In this document: piece after piece, positions 23,001 through 33,809 of the stretch
Position numbering within the stretch: position 1 is the stretch's first letter
Layout of the letters: every line of letters starts with the position of its first letter
From: Streptacidiphilus fuscans
Lineage (GTDB): Bacteria > Actinomycetota > Actinomycetes > Streptomycetales > Streptomycetaceae
DNA: 64,000 bases
Assembly (NCBI RefSeq): GCF_015690355.1
Contig: NZ_JADPRT010000003.1
Location: forward strand, 462,474-526,473
Direction: 5' to 3'
Made by a program: the position numbers and the translations under genes
Notes under the pieces: model-generated
The model's database searches: none
What the model saw: the letters and a program-made list of their open reading frames with translations, nothing else
Told to the model about the DNA's origin: nothing

Positions 23001-23780
23001 ATGAGCGTGTTGTCGGGTGGGTCGATGCCGGTTGCGGCGAGCGTGGTGGGGCTCGCGGTCGCGGCCGTGCTGGCGCTCGGTACTCCGCTGGCCTGGGCGC
23101 ACGAGGCAGGTCCCGGTTCCGCGTCGTCCGTGGTCACGCTGCGACTGCCCGACGGACGTCCACTCCACTTCGTCCGGGTGAGGTCCGCCCGTACACCCGC
23201 CCGCACCGCCGGCCGCACCCCCGCGCACCGGCCGTCGCACGCGCCCGGCCACCGGCCGCCCGGAGGGGTGGCCAGCGGCCCGCCCGTCGGCTCCGCACCT
23301 GGCGGGCCGCCGAGCGCGGACCCGTCCGTGACCGCGCTGCCGTTCCCCGTGGTCAGCTCGCTGTTCCCGTCGCCGCCCGCGAGCGGCAAGCCGTCGTCAC
23401 CGAGCGGGGCGTCGACGAAGCCCCGTCCCGGCACGCCGTCGGGGCGCCCGTCGGCGGAGGGCACGCCGTCCCGTACGCCGGGCGAGGGCGGCGGCTCCAG
23501 GGGTGGGAGCCCCGCGCCGCAGGCGGTCTCCGTGCCCGTCGGTCAGGACGCGGTCCAGCCGATCGACCAGCAGCCGCGACCGGCCGCCAGCGTTCCGCCG
23601 CCGCTCGGGCCGCAGGCGGTCCTGCCTCCGGACTCGCTGCAGCAGGCGGCCCCGCGCACGCGGCTGGCGGCCAGGGACACCGGCCTCGATCTCGGCCCGC
23701 ACGCCCGGCTGCTCGGCGTCGGCCTGGCCCTGATCGGGATCGGCGCGGCCCTGTTCGGCTGGCGGATCCGTCGGCTGTAG
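23001..23780 (+). CDS. Secreted, Pro/Ser-rich protein with C-terminal membrane anchor
   Basis: This protein of about 259 aa has a signal-like N-terminus ending ALGTPLAWAHE, a short folded segment (VVTLRLPDGRPLHFVRVR), a long Pro/Ser/Gly-rich stretch (about 70-200) and a C-terminal helix LLGVGLALIGIGAALFGW followed by RIRRL. The layout suits a cell-wall-spanning or surface-anchored protein, similar to sortase-type tails but without a clear LPXTG. ATG 23001 was taken; ATG 23025 is also possible. Function unknown. Confidence 0.7.
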   Translation: MSVLSGGSMPVAASVVGLAVAAVLALGTPLAWAHEAGPGSASSVVTLRLPDGRPLHFVRVRSARTPARTAGRTPAHRPSHAPGHRPPGGVASGPPVGSAPGGPPSADPSVTALPFPVVSSLFPSPPASGKPSSPSGASTKPRPGTPSGRPSAEGTPSRTPGEGGGSRGGSPAPQAVSVPVGQDAVQPIDQQPRPAASVPPPLGPQAVLPPDSLQQAAPRTRLAARDTGLDLGPHARLLGVGLALIGIGAALFGWRIRRL

Positions 23781-23860
23781 GCCGCACGCGGCGCGGACCG
23801 CACACGTGTTCTGTCGAATATCACGCTCTCTTGACACCCTCGTGGGACAGAATGACGTTC

Positions 23861-24406
23861 ATGAACAGCCCGAGCTCGCGGCCTGAAGAAGAAGGCCCCC
23901 AGGTCCTGATCGTCGGCCCCGACGGCATGCCCGTCGGCACCGGCTCCTCCGCCGACGGTGAGGCGAGGGAGCTGCCGATAACGGAGATGGTGGAGCAGCC
24001 CGCCAAGGTCATGCGGATCGGGAGCATGATCAAGCAGCTGCTCGAAGAGGTCCGCGCGGCGCCTCTGGACGAGGCCAGCCGGGTGCGGCTGCGGGAGATC
24101 CACGCCAGCTCGGTCAAGGAGCTGGAGCAGGGTCTCGCGCCCGAGCTCGTCGAGGAGTTGGAGCGGCTGTCGCTCCCGTTCACCGAGGACGTGGTGCCCA
24201 GCGAGGCGGAACTCCGCATCGCGCAGGCGCAGTTGGTCGGTTGGCTGGAGGGCCTCTTCCACGGCATCCAGACCGCGCTCTTCGCCCAGCAGATGGCGGC
24301 CAGGGCGCAGTTGGAGCAGATGCGGCGCGCGCTGCCGCCGGGTTCGCCGGGCCACGACGAGGGCGAGCCGGGTCACGGCGGTATCCGCTCCGGTCCGTAC
24401 CTCTAG
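23861..24406 (+). CDS. bpa: Bacterial proteasome activator
   Basis: This 181-aa protein of the Bpa/PafE (DUF2587) family forms a ring that docks on the 20S proteasome and opens its gate without ATP. It has the conserved helical core (MEVMRIGSMIKQLLEEV-like region VMRIGSMIKQLLEEVRAA, then VKELEQGLAPELVEELERL and LVGWLEGLFHGIQTALFAQQMAARAQLEQM split over two helices) and the C-terminal GPYL, equivalent to the GQYL HbYX-like tail that inserts in proteasome pockets. ATG 23861 is taken; ATG 23852 is in frame. A hairpin terminator follows at 24486. Confidence 0.9.
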   Translation: MNSPSSRPEEEGPQVLIVGPDGMPVGTGSSADGEARELPITEMVEQPAKVMRIGSMIKQLLEEVRAAPLDEASRVRLREIHASSVKELEQGLAPELVEELERLSLPFTEDVVPSEAELRIAQAQLVGWLEGLFHGIQTALFAQQMAARAQLEQMRRALPPGSPGHDEGEPGHGGIRSGPYL

Positions 24407-24485
24407 CTCTGCGTACGAGCTCTGCATACAGAAGTTCGCAGCGGTTCAGGGCGGACGCACTGCCGACTGCCTGCGGAGGCTCAGG

Positions 24486-24517
24486 TTCCGTCCGGTTCGG
24501 GGTTGAGCCGGACGGAA
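24486..24517 (+). terminator. Hairpin terminator after bpa
   Basis: Stem TTCCGTCCGGTTC / GAGCCGGACGGAA (one G-T pair, 13 bp) around a 6-nt loop, followed by AAACCC. It separates bpa from the kinase gene 89 nt further on. Confidence 0.7.
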
Positions 24518-24605
24518 AACCCGGCTGTGAGAGCCCCTGCCCGTACCGCTAACGTTGGGCCCTGACGGCGCGCCAAGGGGTGGGCCGGTTGGGGGAGACG
24601 AGCGC

Positions 24606-26138
24606 ATGAGCGAGCAGGGCGGCGCGGACGGCGCGGGGCGTACGGTCGGCCACGGCCGTTATGTGCTGCGGGACTTGCTCGGCCAGGGCGGCATGGCCAC
24701 GGTCCATCTCGCGGACGACACGGTGCTCGACCGGCCGGTCGCCGTGAAGACGATGCTCGGCGAGATGAGCCGCGAGCCGTCGTTCCGCGAGCGGTTCCGC
24801 CGCGAGGCCCAGGCGGTCGCCCGGCTCAACCACACGAACATCGTCGCCGTCTACGACAGTGGTGAGGACGACACCGACGGCACCCCGGTGCCGTTCATCG
24901 TCATGGAGTACGTCGAGGGCTCCTCGCTCAGCTCCGTGCTGCGCAAGGACATCACCGAGCTCGGCGCGATGCCCACCGAGAAGGCGCTGAAGATCACCGC
25001 CGACGTGCTGGCGGCGCTGAGCGCCTCGCACGAGGAGGGCCTGGTCCACCGCGACATCAAGCCCGCCAACGTGATGCTGACCAAGCGCGGCGTGGTCAAG
25101 GTGATGGACTTCGGCATCGCCCGCGCGATGCAGTCGGGCGTCACCTCGATGACCCAGACCGGCATGGTCGTCGGCACCCCGCAGTACCTCTCCCCCGAGC
25201 AGGCGCTCGGCAAGAGCGTGGACGCCCGCTCCGACCTCTACTCGGTCGGCTGCATGCTCTTCGAGCTGCTCACGGGTCGCCTGCCGTTCGAGTCCGAGTC
25301 CGCGCTGGGCATGGCCTACCAGCACGTCCAGGAGACGCCCCCGGCGCCGTCCAGCATGAACGCGGCGATCCCGCCCGCGGTGGACGCGCTCGTCGCGCGG
25401 GCGCTGCGCAAGGACCCCTCGCACCGGTTCCCGACCGCCGACGCGATGCGCGAGGAGTGCCAGCGCGTCGCCCAGAGTGCGGGCACGGCGGCGAACCAGC
25501 CGCAGATGCTGGTCGACGGCCCGCACCAGAGCCAGGTCGGCGGCTCCGGCCAGAACGCCGTCTTCCCGCAGGCCCAGGGTCCGCTGAACACCCCGATGCC
25601 GCCGGTGCAGACGCCGTACCCGCAGCAGATGGCCCCGCAGCACATGGGCCAGAACATGGGCCCGCAGCACATGGGCCAGAACATGGGCCCGCAGCACATG
25701 GGCCAGACGCCGCCGCCCTACCCGCAGCGTCCGACGCCGCCGCCGTTCGCCCAGCAGCCGCAGCCCACGCCGCCGCCCTTCGCGCAGCAGCGCCCCGCGC
25801 CGACCCCGCCCCCGTTCGCGCAGCAGCGTCCGACGCCGCCGCCGTTCAACCAGGCCCGGCCGACCCCGGTGCCGCAGCGTCCGACGCCGCCGCCCTTCGC
25901 CCAGCCGCGGCCCCCGGCGCCCACCCAGGCTCCGTACGTGCCGTCGGGTGCGCCGCAGACCGACGCCGCCCGGGGCTGCGGTCGGCTGGTGCTGATCCTG
26001 GCCATCGTCGGTGTGCTCTTCGTCGGGTTGATCATCGTGATCGCGGTGATCGCGGCCAGCAATTCGTCCAGTGACAACACCGGCGGGCTCGGCCGTACGC
26101 CGGTCGTCGGGGCGGTTCAGGTGGACCGTGGCGTCTAG
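24606..26138 (+). CDS. Membrane Ser/Thr protein kinase, PknB-like without PASTA domains, copy 1
   Basis: This 510-aa Hanks-type kinase has a Gly loop GQGGMATVHLA (about 26-36), catalytic Lys K48, HRDIKPAN (D150), DFG (D168) and an activation loop with TSMTQTGMVVGTPQYLSPEQ. After the kinase domain there is a Gln/Pro-rich linker with a 27-bp DNA repeat (25638-25706) and FAQQ-PTPPP repeats, then one TM helix (LVLILAIVGVLFVGLIIVIAVI) and a short outer tail. No PASTA repeats, so it probably does not sense muropeptides. GGGGGAGA precedes ATG 24606. The second kinase starts 172 nt downstream, and bpa lies upstream. Confidence 0.9.
   Translation: MSEQGGADGAGRTVGHGRYVLRDLLGQGGMATVHLADDTVLDRPVAVKTMLGEMSREPSFRERFRREAQAVARLNHTNIVAVYDSGEDDTDGTPVPFIVMEYVEGSSLSSVLRKDITELGAMPTEKALKITADVLAALSASHEEGLVHRDIKPANVMLTKRGVVKVMDFGIARAMQSGVTSMTQTGMVVGTPQYLSPEQALGKSVDARSDLYSVGCMLFELLTGRLPFESESALGMAYQHVQETPPAPSSMNAAIPPAVDALVARALRKDPSHRFPTADAMREECQRVAQSAGTAANQPQMLVDGPHQSQVGGSGQNAVFPQAQGPLNTPMPPVQTPYPQQMAPQHMGQNMGPQHMGQNMGPQHMGQTPPPYPQRPTPPPFAQQPQPTPPPFAQQRPAPTPPPFAQQRPTPPPFNQARPTPVPQRPTPPPFAQPRPPAPTQAPYVPSGAPQTDAARGCGRLVLILAIVGVLFVGLIIVIAVIAASNSSSDNTGGLGRTPVVGAVQVDRGV
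25638..25706 (+). repeat. 27-bp tandem repeat in the kinase linker
   Basis: Two full and one partial copies of a 27-bp unit (CAGCACATGGGCCAG then AACATGGGCCCG) encode QHMGQNMGP repeats in the Gln/Pro linker of the kinase. Likely length-variable. Confidence 0.8.
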
Positions 26139-26310
26139 GGCCGGTTCCGGCCTTCCGACCTGCGCGGCTCCGCATCGCCGCGCGGAAACCGGTAGCGTGC
26201 GGAGATGGTTCGTCCCCCTCGGGGGCGGCTGAGAGGCGCGGTCGGCGAGCGCAGTACGGGACAACGGGGCAGTACGGATCGACGACGGCACGGAACGACG
26301 GCGGAGAACG

Positions 26311-27900
<1,590 letters not shown>

Positions 27901-27919
27901 CGACTCGCTCCCGCGGTTC

Positions 27920-28060
27920 GTTGCACCATCCAGGGGCGCGGGGCTCGGCTCATGTGCGGCTCCGCCGCGCGGGCGCGACAAGCCACCCTGGGTGGTGAGT
28001 CGCTCAGCGAGCAGGGCCATCCGCACTGGGTGGTTTCTCGCGCAGTTCCCCGCGCCCCTG
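27920..28060. repeat. Streptomyces-type intergenic inverted repeat, copy A
   Basis: The element starts with TTGCAC and GGGGCGCGGGG, then a type-II left arm (GGCTC, then GCGGCTCCGCCGCG) and a GACAAGCCACCC core. After a spacer the type-I right arm TCTCGCGCAGTTCCCCGCGC completes a long hairpin. It lies between the convergent kinase and APH-fold genes and probably ends transcription from both sides. Confidence 0.85.
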
Positions 28061-28067
28061 CCGCCGG

Positions 28068-29234
28068 TCAGCGGGTGTACGCCTCCGCGACGAGCTGGTA
28101 GTGGTCCGTCCACCAGACGATCTGGCCCGCCGCAGCGGGAAACAGCACGCTTGCGCGGTCGTCCCGCCGCGCGTAGCGCCAGCGGAGCATCCAGAAGTCG
28201 TTGAGCCGTTCCCACCAGACGCGGTGGACGGCGGCTGCCAACTCCTCGGCCGTCGCGCCCGACGCGGCGCGGTACGCGCGGGCGTAGGCGGTGATCCGGG
28301 GCAGGTCCATGACGCCGCTCGTCTCGTCGCAGAAGAACTGCGTCGCCGCCCGGACCGCCTCCTCCGCGAGGGGCTTGATGCCGAGGCGGTCCCAGTCCAG
28401 CACCGCCGCGACGCGGCCGTCGCGCCGGAGCAGGTTGAGCGGGTGGAAGTCGCCGTGTACCCAGCCGGCCGGGGGCGCGCTGCGCGCGTCGGGGCGGCGG
28501 TGGGCGTTGGTGGCGAGCAGGACGCGGCGTTCGAGCAGGCGCCGTTCCGCCAGCGCGTCGAAGGGGTCGGCGGGGTCGCGGCGGGCGCGGGAGCGGGCCG
28601 CGGCGAGCAGGTCGGCGATGGTGCGCAGGGTGTCGAGGGGGTCGGCGCTCGGCCAGGGGCCGGGGTCGAGGACGGGCGGCTGGATCCGTTGCAGCTCCGT
28701 GTGTATCCGGCCCAGCAGCGTGCCGAGATCGGCCGCCGCGGCGACGGGGAGGGCCCGCCCGGTGGGCGGTGGTGTGCCCTCGACGAACGGGAAGAGCGCG
28801 TAGCGGCGGCCCCGCAGCAGCACCAGGGTGCGTCCGTCCACCGCCGTCACGGGCGGGACCGTCGGCAGTCCGGCCGCCGCCAGCGCGGCGATGGTGCGGT
28901 GCTGGGCGGCGAGCGCGCCGCTGGAGGCGTGGCCGCCGTCGTCGAGGTACTGCTTGAGCACCCAGGTCGCCCGGCCGCCGCCGTCCTGTTCGTCGCTGTC
29001 CTGTTCGCCGCGGTCCCGTTCGAGGGTGACCAGCCAGACGCGGTTCAGCAGCCCGTGCCGGGTGCGCTCCACCGCGACCGGTCGGCCCACCCCGAACCGG
29101 GCGACCACCCCCACCAGCCACCCCGGTACGGACCCCGGTACGGACCCCGGTACCGACCGCGGCACGAATCCAGGTGCACGACCCGGAACGGCTGATAATG
29201 CACTTGTCGGAGCGAATGCCTGACCCTGCGTCAC
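28068..29234 (-). CDS. Aminoglycoside phosphotransferase-fold kinase
   Basis: This 388-aa APH-family protein has the catalytic HGDFHPLNLL (Brenner motif), the metal-binding DWDRLG, and an N-lobe with WVLKQYLDDGG (Lys). Its size and PFVEG hinge suit homoserine-kinase-II-like, choline-kinase-like or antibiotic kinases, so the substrate is open. The N-terminal 40 residues contain VPGSVPGSVPG encoded by a tandem DNA repeat at about 29124-29160, and a later start is possible. It is convergent with kinase copy 2 across the intergenic repeat. Confidence 0.8.
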   Translation of the reverse strand: MTQGQAFAPTSALSAVPGRAPGFVPRSVPGSVPGSVPGWLVGVVARFGVGRPVAVERTRHGLLNRVWLVTLERDRGEQDSDEQDGGGRATWVLKQYLDDGGHASSGALAAQHRTIAALAAAGLPTVPPVTAVDGRTLVLLRGRRYALFPFVEGTPPPTGRALPVAAAADLGTLLGRIHTELQRIQPPVLDPGPWPSADPLDTLRTIADLLAAARSRARRDPADPFDALAERRLLERRVLLATNAHRRPDARSAPPAGWVHGDFHPLNLLRRDGRVAAVLDWDRLGIKPLAEEAVRAATQFFCDETSGVMDLPRITAYARAYRAASGATAEELAAAVHRVWWERLNDFWMLRWRYARRDDRASVLFPAAAGQIVWWTDHYQLVAEAYTR

Positions 29235-29301
29235 GCGGCAGATGGTACTGCCGCGTTGGGCGTGACGGCCGATCGTGATCTTGCCTGACCGGGTCTGATC
29301 G

Positions 29302-29958
29302 TCAGCCTTCGGACGCGTGCATCTTCGCGACGTAGGCGGCGGCCTGTGTGCGCCGTTCCATGCCCAGTTTTGCCAGCAGGCTGGACACGTAGTTCTTGAC
29401 CGTCTTCTCCGCCAGGTGCAGCTCGCCGCCGATCTGCCGGTTGGTCATGCCCTCGCCGATCAGGTCGAGGATCCGGCGCTCCTGCTTGGTCAGACCGGTG
29501 AGCCGTTCGTCCTCCTTCTCGCCCCCGTCGCGCAGCCGTTCGAGTACGCGGGAGGTGGCGACCGGGTCCAGCAGCGACTTTCCGGCCGCCACGTCGCGTA
29601 CCGCCGAGACCAGATCGGTCCCGCGGATCGCCTTGAGGACGTACCCGCTGGCCCCGGCCATGATCGCGTCGAAGAGCGCCTCGTCGTCGGAGAAGGAGGT
29701 GAGCATCAGGCAGCGGAGCTCCGGAAGCTCGGAGCGGACCTCCCGGCAGACCTCCACGCCGCTGCCGTCGGGCAGCCGGACGTCGAGCACCGCCACGTCC
29801 GGACGAGTGGCCGGGATCCGGGCCAACGCCTCGGCGGCCGTGCCGGCCTCGCCGACGACCTCGATGTCTGATTCGAGTGAGAGCAGTTCATGGACACCAC
29901 GGCGCACCACTTCGTGGTCATCGAGGAGGAATACTCGGATTTGTCCGGGTTCGCTCAT
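29302..29958 (-). CDS. Orphan NarL/DevR-type response regulator
   Basis: This 218-aa protein has a receiver domain ([20 protein letters not shown], phospho-acceptor Asp in [11 protein letters not shown], Lys in YVLKAIRG) and a C-terminal LuxR HTH ([42 protein letters not shown]) of the DevR/DosR type. No histidine kinase is adjacent, so it is an orphan here. It lies divergently from the 2-oxoacid dehydrogenase operon, which it may regulate. ATG 29958 starts MSEPGQ; the longer upstream reading is not coding-like. Confidence 0.92.
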   Translation of the reverse strand: MSEPGQIRVFLLDDHEVVRRGVHELLSLESDIEVVGEAGTAAEALARIPATRPDVAVLDVRLPDGSGVEVCREVRSELPELRCLMLTSFSDDEALFDAIMAGASGYVLKAIRGTDLVSAVRDVAAGKSLLDPVATSRVLERLRDGGEKEDERLTGLTKQERRILDLIGEGMTNRQIGGELHLAEKTVKNYVSSLLAKLGMERRTQAAAYVAKMHASEG

Positions 29959-30214
29959 GGTCACAGCCTTGCATACGGCCCCCCGAGTTGGCCCGTGCCG
30001 AGGGGGTTGTGTCCCGGTTTCGGGGTGAGCATGGTAGTTGGACGTCCTAGGACAGAAGAAATTGGGTCTTCCCCTGGGTAACGTTCTCAACGAGGATCAG
30101 GGCACACCTTTCCGCCGATCCGATGTCGTCGCCCACCCCAAGCGAAGACGCACGGAGCAGGCGACCGGACCGGTTGCCGGCAACCCCGGAGGCCGGAAAT
30201 ACCGAGGAGTGAAC
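29959..30214. promoter_or_regulatory. Divergent control region of response regulator and oxoacid dehydrogenase operon
   Basis: GTCCTAGGAC (30044-30053) and GGTTGCCGGCAACC (30172-30185) are perfect palindromes. The latter lies 30 nt before the E1alpha start, where it could be an operator or part of the leader. Ribosome site GAGGAG at 30204 precedes GTG 30215. Confidence 0.45.
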
Positions 30215-31336
30215 GTGACCGTCGAGAGCACGGCGGGGACGGCGACCGCTGCCGTCCCGGAGCTGGTGCAGCTGCTCACCCCCGAAGGGGAGCGAGTTTC
30301 GCACCCGCGCTTCTCCCTGGAGACGACTCCGGAAGAGCTGCGCTCCATCTATCGTGACCTGGTCCTGGTACGCCGCTTCGACGGCGAGGCCACCGCGCTT
30401 CAGCGCCAGGGCGAGCTGGGCCTCTGGGCCTCTCTGCTGGGACAGGAAGCCGCTCAGGTCGGCTCCGGCCGCGCCCAGCGTCCGGGCGACTACGCCTTCC
30501 CGACCTACCGCGAGCACGGCGTCGCCTGGTGCAAGGGCGTCGACCCGCTGAACCTGCTCGGGATGTTCCGTGGCGTGAACCACGGCGGCTGGGACCCGAA
30601 CGAGAAGAACTTCCAGCTCTACACCATCGTCATCGGCTCGCAGACGCTGCACGCGACCGGCTACGCCATGGGCATCACCAAGGACGGCTCCGACGACGCC
30701 GTGGTCGCCTACTTCGGCGACGGCGCGTCCAGCCAGGGTGACGTCAGCGAGGCCTTCACCTTCGCCTCGGTCTACAACGCCCCGGTGGTCTTCTTCTGCC
30801 AGAACAACCAGTGGGCCATCTCCGAGCCCACCGAGCGGCAGACCCGCGTCCCGCTCTACCAGCGCGCGGCGGGCTTCGGCTTCCCGGGCGTCCGGGTGGA
30901 CGGCAACGACGTGCTGGCCTGCCTCGCGGTCACCCGTTGGGCCCTGGACCGCGCCCGCGCGGGTGAGGGTCCGACGCTGATCGAGGCGTTCACCTACCGC
31001 ATGGGCGCCCACACCACCTCCGACGACCCGACCCGCTACCGGATCGCGGACGAGTTGGAGGAGTGGAAGCTCAAGGACCCGATCGAGCGGGTCAAGGCCT
31101 ACCTGGTCCGTGAGGACTGGGCGGACCAGGAGTTCTTCGACGCGGTCGAGGCGGAGAGCGAGCAGCTGGCCCGCCGCGTCCGCGAGGGTGTCCGCAACAT
31201 GCCCGACCCCGACCCGACCTCGATCTTCGAGCACGTCTACGCCGAGGGCCACGCGCTCGTCGACGAGGAGCGTGCTGAGTACGTGGCATACGCGGCGTCG
31301 TTCGACGGCTCCGAAGAGGTTGGGGAGGGCCGCTGA
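30215..31336 (+). CDS. 2-oxoacid dehydrogenase E1 alpha subunit (branched-chain/pyruvate type)
   Basis: This protein of about 373 aa is the TPP-binding alpha subunit. GDGASSQGDVSEAFTFASVY followed by NN and QWAIS is the TPP/Mg motif, and MGAHTTSDDPTRYR the phosphorylation-loop-like region of BCKDH E1alpha. GTG 30215 is chosen for the spacing from GAGGAG; GTG 30209 is also in frame. With E1beta and E2 downstream it oxidatively decarboxylates 2-oxo acids to acyl-CoA, for example as starters of branched-chain fatty acids and polyketides. The substrate (branched-chain versus pyruvate) cannot be fixed from sequence, and no E3 gene is nearby. Confidence 0.9.
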   Translation: MTVESTAGTATAAVPELVQLLTPEGERVSHPRFSLETTPEELRSIYRDLVLVRRFDGEATALQRQGELGLWASLLGQEAAQVGSGRAQRPGDYAFPTYREHGVAWCKGVDPLNLLGMFRGVNHGGWDPNEKNFQLYTIVIGSQTLHATGYAMGITKDGSDDAVVAYFGDGASSQGDVSEAFTFASVYNAPVVFFCQNNQWAISEPTERQTRVPLYQRAAGFGFPGVRVDGNDVLACLAVTRWALDRARAGEGPTLIEAFTYRMGAHTTSDDPTRYRIADELEEWKLKDPIERVKAYLVREDWADQEFFDAVEAESEQLARRVREGVRNMPDPDPTSIFEHVYAEGHALVDEERAEYVAYAASFDGSEEVGEGR

Positions 31337-31337
31337 G

Positions 31338-32321
31338 ATGGCCGCTGAGAACTACTCGATGGTGAAGGCCCTCAACGAGGCGCTGCGGCGCTCGTTGGAG
31401 GCCGACCCGAAGACCCTGATCATGGGCGAGGACGTGGGCCGTCTCGGCGGCGTCTTCCGGGTCACCGACGGACTGCACAAGGACTTCGGCGACAGCCGCG
31501 TCATCGACACCCCGCTGGCCGAGTCCGGCATCATGGGCACCGCGATCGGCCTGGCGCTGCGCGGTTACCGCCCGGTGGTGGAGATCCAGTTCGACGGCTT
31601 CGTCTACCCGGCGTTCGACCAGATCGTCACCCAGCTGGCCAAGATGCACGCCCGTGCGCTGGGCCACATCAAGCTGCCGATCACCGTGCGCATCCCGTTC
31701 GGCGGCGGCATCGGCGCGGTCGAGCACCACAGCGAGTCGCACGAGGCGTACTTCGCGCACACGGCCGGCCTCAAGGTCGTCTCGCCGTCCAACCCGCTGG
31801 ACGCGCACTGGATGCTGCGTCAGGCGATCGCCTCGGACGACCCGGTGATCTTCCTGGAGCCGAAGCGCCGCTACTGGGACAAGGGATCCGTGGACCCGCT
31901 CGGCGAGGCCCCGGCCCCGCTGCACGCCGCCCGCGTGACGCGTCCGGGCCGCGACCTGACCCTGATCGCCTACGGTCCGATGGTCAAGGTCTGCCTGGAG
32001 GCGGCCGAGGCCGCCGCCGAGGACGGCCACCAGATCGAGGTCGTCGACCTGCGGACGCTGTCCCCGCTGGACATGGACACCGTCACGGCCTCGGTCCAGC
32101 GGACCGGCCGCGCCGTGGTGGTCCACGAGGCCCCCGTCTTCATGGGCATGGGCTCGGAGCTGGCCGCCCGGATCACCGAGCGCTGCTTCTACTCCCTGGA
32201 GGCCCCCGTGCTCCGGGTCGGCGGTTACTTCTCGCCGTACCCGCCGAGCCGGGTGGAGGAGACGTACCTGCCGGACCTCGACCGGGTGCTCGACGCCGTC
32301 GACCGCGCCCTCGCCTTCTGA
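31338..32321 (+). CDS. 2-oxoacid dehydrogenase E1 beta subunit
   Basis: This 327-aa transketolase-like beta subunit has the expected MGEDVGRLGGVFRVTDGL, ESGIMGTAIGLALRGYRPV and GGGIGAVEHHSESHEAYFAH blocks, the last holding the histidines near the TPP. It begins 1 nt after the E1alpha stop with GGGGAGGG as ribosome site, so the two subunits are made together as an alpha2beta2 enzyme. Confidence 0.93.
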   Translation: MAAENYSMVKALNEALRRSLEADPKTLIMGEDVGRLGGVFRVTDGLHKDFGDSRVIDTPLAESGIMGTAIGLALRGYRPVVEIQFDGFVYPAFDQIVTQLAKMHARALGHIKLPITVRIPFGGGIGAVEHHSESHEAYFAHTAGLKVVSPSNPLDAHWMLRQAIASDDPVIFLEPKRRYWDKGSVDPLGEAPAPLHAARVTRPGRDLTLIAYGPMVKVCLEAAEAAAEDGHQIEVVDLRTLSPLDMDTVTASVQRTGRAVVVHEAPVFMGMGSELAARITERCFYSLEAPVLRVGGYFSPYPPSRVEETYLPDLDRVLDAVDRALAF

Positions 32322-32339
32322 CGGGGGATGGAGAGCACG

Positions 32340-33809
32340 ATGAGCACTGCGGTGGAGAACGTTCGTCAGTTCAAGATGCCGGATGTCGGCGAGGGACTGA
32401 CCGAGGCCGAGATCCTCAAGTGGTTCGTCCAGCCCGGTGACACGGTCACCGACGGCCAGGTCGTCTGCGAGGTGGAGACGGCGAAGGCGGCCGTCGAGCT
32501 GCCGATCCCGTTCGACGGGGTGGTGAAGGAGCTGTACTTCGGCGAGGGCACGACCGTCGACGTCGGCACGGCGATCATCAGCGTCGCCGTCGCGGGCGGC
32601 GCGGCGGCTCCGGCGGAGGCGGCCCCTGCGGCTGCCGCCGGCGCAGCCGAGGAGGAGGCCGAGCCGGAGCGGCGCGAGGTGCTGGTCGGCTACGGCCCGC
32701 GCTCGGGTTCGTCGAAGCGGCGCGCGCGCAAGCCCGCGGCTGCGGCGGCTCCGACGGTGGTCCAGGCGGGCGGGGAGGCGACGTACTACGCGCCGAAGCC
32801 GACGCCTGCGGCGGCGCCCGCGCCCGCGCCGGTTGCTCCGGCGGCCCCGGCTGTTCCCGCGTCCCCGGCCGTTTCGGCCGCCCCTGCCTCCGGTGAGCGT
32901 CCGCTGGCGAAGCCGCCGGTGCGGAAGCTGGCCAAGGACCTGGGCGTCGACCTGGCCGCGGTCACTCCGACGGGCCCGCACGGCAACGTCACCCGCGAGG
33001 ACGTGCACGCGCACGTCAGCGCGGCGACCACGCCCGCGGCTGCGCCGGTTGCTGCTGCGGCCCCGGTGGCTGCGGCGGCCGAGCCGGTCGCGGTCGTCTC
33101 GGGTGAGGAGGACGTCCGGGTCCCGATCAAGGGCGTGCGCAAGGCGACCGCGGCGGCGATGGTCAGCTCCGCGTTCACCGCGCCGCACGTGACCGAGTGG
33201 GTCCAGGTCGACGTCACCCGCACGATGAAGCTGGTGCGCGAGCTCAAGGAGACCGGCGAGCTGGGTGCGGGCGTCCGGGTCAGCCCGCTGCTGCTGGTCG
33301 CCAAGGCCCTGCTGATCGCCATCCGGCGCCACCCGGAGGTCAACGCCAGCTGGGACGAGGCCAACCAGGAGATCGTCCACAAGCGCCGGATCAACCTCGG
33401 CATCGCCGCGGCGACGCCGCGCGGCCTGATCGTCCCGAACATCAAGGACGCTGGCAGCATGGCTCTTCCCGAGCTGGCGGGCGCGCTGACCTCGCTGATC
33501 GAGGTGGCCCGCGAGGGCAAGACCTCGCCTGCGGCGATGCAGGGCGGGACGGTCACGATCACCAACGTCGGCGTCTTCGGCGTCGACTCCGGCACCCCGA
33601 TCCTGAACCCTGGCGAGGCCGCGATCCTGGCCTTCGGCCAGGTCCGGGAACTCCCGTGGGTCCACAAGGGGCGCGTCGTCCCGCGCCTGGTCACCACGCT
33701 GGCCCTGTCGTTCGACCACCGGATGGTCGACGGCGAACTGGGCAGCAAGGTCCTGGCGGACACGGCGGCAGTGCTGGAACAGCCGAAGAGGCTGATCAGC
33801 TGGCAGTGA
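32340..33809 (+). CDS. Dihydrolipoamide acyltransferase E2 of the 2-oxoacid dehydrogenase complex
   Basis: This 489-aa protein has a single lipoyl domain (1-90; lipoyl lysine K49 in ETAKA), a long Ala/Pro-rich flexible linker, an E1/E3-binding domain (VRKLAKDLGVDLAAVTPTG) and a C-terminal catalytic acyltransferase with SFDHRMVDG. The linker contains many Ala-Pro steps, as in other high-GC E2s. ATG 32340 is preferred over ATG 32328 because GGAGAG precedes it. The E3 (dihydrolipoamide dehydrogenase) must come from elsewhere. A repeat element begins 25 nt after its stop. Confidence 0.93.
   Translation: MSTAVENVRQFKMPDVGEGLTEAEILKWFVQPGDTVTDGQVVCEVETAKAAVELPIPFDGVVKELYFGEGTTVDVGTAIISVAVAGGAAAPAEAAPAAAAGAAEEEAEPERREVLVGYGPRSGSSKRRARKPAAAAAPTVVQAGGEATYYAPKPTPAAAPAPAPVAPAAPAVPASPAVSAAPASGERPLAKPPVRKLAKDLGVDLAAVTPTGPHGNVTREDVHAHVSAATTPAAAPVAAAAPVAAAAEPVAVVSGEEDVRVPIKGVRKATAAAMVSSAFTAPHVTEWVQVDVTRTMKLVRELKETGELGAGVRVSPLLLVAKALLIAIRRHPEVNASWDEANQEIVHKRRINLGIAAATPRGLIVPNIKDAGSMALPELAGALTSLIEVAREGKTSPAAMQGGTVTITNVGVFGVDSGTPILNPGEAAILAFGQVRELPWVHKGRVVPRLVTTLALSFDHRMVDGELGSKVLADTAAVLEQPKRLISWQ

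Noticed and set aside
27920..28060. Insertion-sequence ends
   Set aside because: The long inverted arms lack a transposase or target duplication and match a dispersed intergenic repeat family.
31092..33719. 875-aa minus-strand frame opposite the 2-oxoacid dehydrogenase operon
   Set aside because: It mirrors three strongly conserved plus-strand genes; composition is typical of a high-GC antisense frame.
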